DNA from: Treponema sp. Marseille-Q3903
GTDB taxonomy: Bacteria; Spirochaetota; Spirochaetia; Treponematales; Treponemataceae
Direction: 5' to 3'
DNA: 64,000 bases
Assembly (NCBI RefSeq): GCF_014334335.1
Contig: NZ_JACSEU010000001.1
Location: forward strand, 1,240,001-1,304,000
Shown: piece by piece, positions 62,944-64,000 of the stretch
Numbering within the stretch: position 1 is the stretch's first letter
How the letters are laid out: every line of letters starts with the position of its first letter
Translations under genes and position numbers: made by a program
Notes under the pieces: generated by a model
The model's input: the letters and a program-made list of their open reading frames with translations, nothing else
The model's database searches: none
What the model was told of the DNA's origin: nothing

Positions 62944-64000
62944 TTACAAAACAGCTAGTTTTTTTATTAAATCTTTCAATTGATCCAATTTTTTTTGCGT
63001 GATAAGCGGATTTAAAAGCGTAAATTTTAGATAAGTTTTTTCGTCGCTGACAGTTTGTCCTATTACAATTCCATTGTCGTGAATCAAGCTGCGGCGAACG
63101 CGTTTGTTTACTCTGTCTGCTGTTTTATCGTCTTTGCAATTTGAATACCTGAATACTACGGAACTTATCTCCGGTTCAGTGAGCACTTCAAAGTCGCTGT
63201 CTGATTTTAACATTTTGTAAAAATATTGAGCATTTTCCATGCTTGTGTTTATCAATTTTGCCCAGCCGTCTTTTCCACGCATTTGAAAGCTCATCCAAAC
63301 TTTCAGTGCATCAAAACGCCTTGTTGTCTGAATCGATTTATCTACAAGGTTTGTGTAGCCGTCTTCTTCATCTTCTTTACGGTTTAAATAATCTGCGTGA
63401 ATTGTGAGTGCACTAAAGTTTTTACCGTTTTTGAGTAAGATTGCGCTGCATGAAATTGGCATCACAAACATTTTGTGGAAATCGAGTGTGATTGAATCAC
63501 ACATCTCTATCCCAGAAATTCTGGCAGCGTATTTGTCAGACATTATCACCCCTGACCCGTAAGCTGCATCTGCGTGAAACCACATATTGTTTTTGCAAGC
63601 GATTTCAGATATTTTTTTCAGAGAATCTATGCTTCCAAAATCTGTTGTCCCGACTGTTCCAACTACTAAAAAAGGAATGTTTCCCATTTTTTTATCTTTT
63701 TCTATAAGGGATTTTAGTGCATCTATATCCATTCTCTTATTCGAATCAACTGGTACTTTTACAACAGCCTGATAGCCGAGCCCAAGTATGTGAGCAGACT
63801 TTTCCATAGAGAAATGAGAAATCTCGCTCGTGTACATTCTGAGCTTTAGGCATTTCTCATTTATTCCAATTTTTTTTACATCGTATTTTAGAATGTCATT
63901 GCAGAACATGTCACGCGCTATGATGATTGCGGTCTGGTTAGACTGGCTTCCACCGCTTGTAAAAACTCCATCTGCTTTTTCATCATATCTGAACAAACGG
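62944..64000 (-). CDS. Group II PLP-dependent decarboxylase (5' partial)
   Basis: The frame continues past the window edge, so the N-terminus is missing. Visible: DGVFTSGGSQSNQTA (PLP phosphate site), VGTVGTTDFGSID, FHADAAYGSG and the Schiff-base lysine in SITLDFHKMFVMP. The family includes glutamate, aspartate, diaminobutyrate and aromatic amino-acid decarboxylases; the substrate cannot be chosen here. The gap 62859-62943 shows no terminator. Confidence 0.88.
   Translation of the reverse strand, partial: RLFRYDEKADGVFTSGGSQSNQTAIIIARDMFCNDILKYDVKKIGINEKCLKLRMYTSEISHFSMEKSAHILGLGYQAVVKVPVDSNKRMDIDALKSLIEKDKKMGNIPFLVVGTVGTTDFGSIDSLKKISEIACKNNMWFHADAAYGSGVIMSDKYAARISGIEMCDSITLDFHKMFVMPISCSAILLKNGKNFSALTIHADYLNRKEDEEDGYTNLVDKSIQTTRRFDALKVWMSFQMRGKDGWAKLINTSMENAQYFYKMLKSDSDFEVLTEPEISSVVFRYSNCKDDKTADRVNKRVRRSLIHDNGIVIGQTVSDEKTYLKFTLLNPLITQKKLDQLKDLIKKLAVL

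Overview
The window is a low-GC bacterial chromosome segment that looks like a host-associated Treponema (Spirochaetota). The main pointers are a P83/100-family periplasmic protein, a flgF-flgG-flgJ(short) cassette behind a FliA-type promoter, a bactofilin, an HD-GYP protein, an Asp23-domain protein, and an Rnf-like cluster in the order C-D-G-E-A-B. I saw no insertion sequence, prophage or CRISPR array. The only RNA gene found is tRNA-Glu(TTC). The genus call is inference from gene content; no database was searched.

Layout. 1-4.7 kb: the 3' part of a RelA/SpoT-TPR protein, tRNA-Glu, a DinG-type helicase with an N-terminal JAMM domain, plsC and a zinc-ribbon protein. 4.7-7.2 kb: rpsT, lnt, bactofilin. 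7.2-14.5 kb: one tightly packed operon rho-murG-cvpA-holB-histidine kinase-NtrC-type regulator. 14.6-16.5 kb, minus strand: glgC and a C-terminal J-domain protein. 16.6-19.0 kb: flagellar rod genes. 19.2-23.6 kb: murC-yicC-cmk-folC. 23.6-29.5 kb: alr, a lipoprotein, thrC, a 2-hydroxyacid dehydrogenase, a metal-site-less HMA-like protein and a DUF3298 lipoprotein. 29.5-34.9 kb, minus strand: an alpha-galactosidase / GT-B-like protein / TetR / GPH-symporter operon behind a promoter whose start is covered by a 7-3-7 inverted repeat. 34.9-41.2 kb, minus strand: a frameshifted HD-GYP gene, rlmN, a TPR protein, a small conserved protein, rsmD and an ankyrin-repeat exported protein.

41.2-44.8 kb: rpsF-ssb-rpsR-rplI-dnaB, with a structured leader before rpsF and a second structured element between rpsF and ssb. 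44.8-49.7 kb, minus strand: P83/100, a beta-propeller exported protein and a TrmA/RlmD-type methyltransferase. 49.8-54.1 kb: a second copy of the structured element ahead of an alpha/beta hydrolase, then pcnB, a P-loop NTPase-Asp23 fusion and an RluA-type pseudouridine synthase. 54.2-60.8 kb: a divergent PAP2-related protein, an unrecognised polytopic membrane protein and the Rnf-like cluster. 60.9-64 kb: a degenerate GH57-like protein and a group II PLP decarboxylase cut by the window edge.

The three observations I consider most worth follow-up: (1) the Rnf-like complex keeps its subunit order and ferredoxin-type cysteines but appears to have lost the NADH/FMN glycine motif of RnfC, the flavin-threonine motifs of RnfD and RnfG, and most of the intramembrane [2Fe-2S] cysteines of RnfA/E, and it is coupled to an extra membrane gene; (2) two unrelated genes (ssb and an alpha/beta hydrolase) are preceded by long, heavily folded leaders that share a near-identical opening AAGGAGGTGTGRTAAAAA and a TTTTTATRGGAG ending; (3) the alpha-galactosidase operon encodes an unrecognised GT-B-like protein and its own TetR regulator, with a candidate operator at the promoter.
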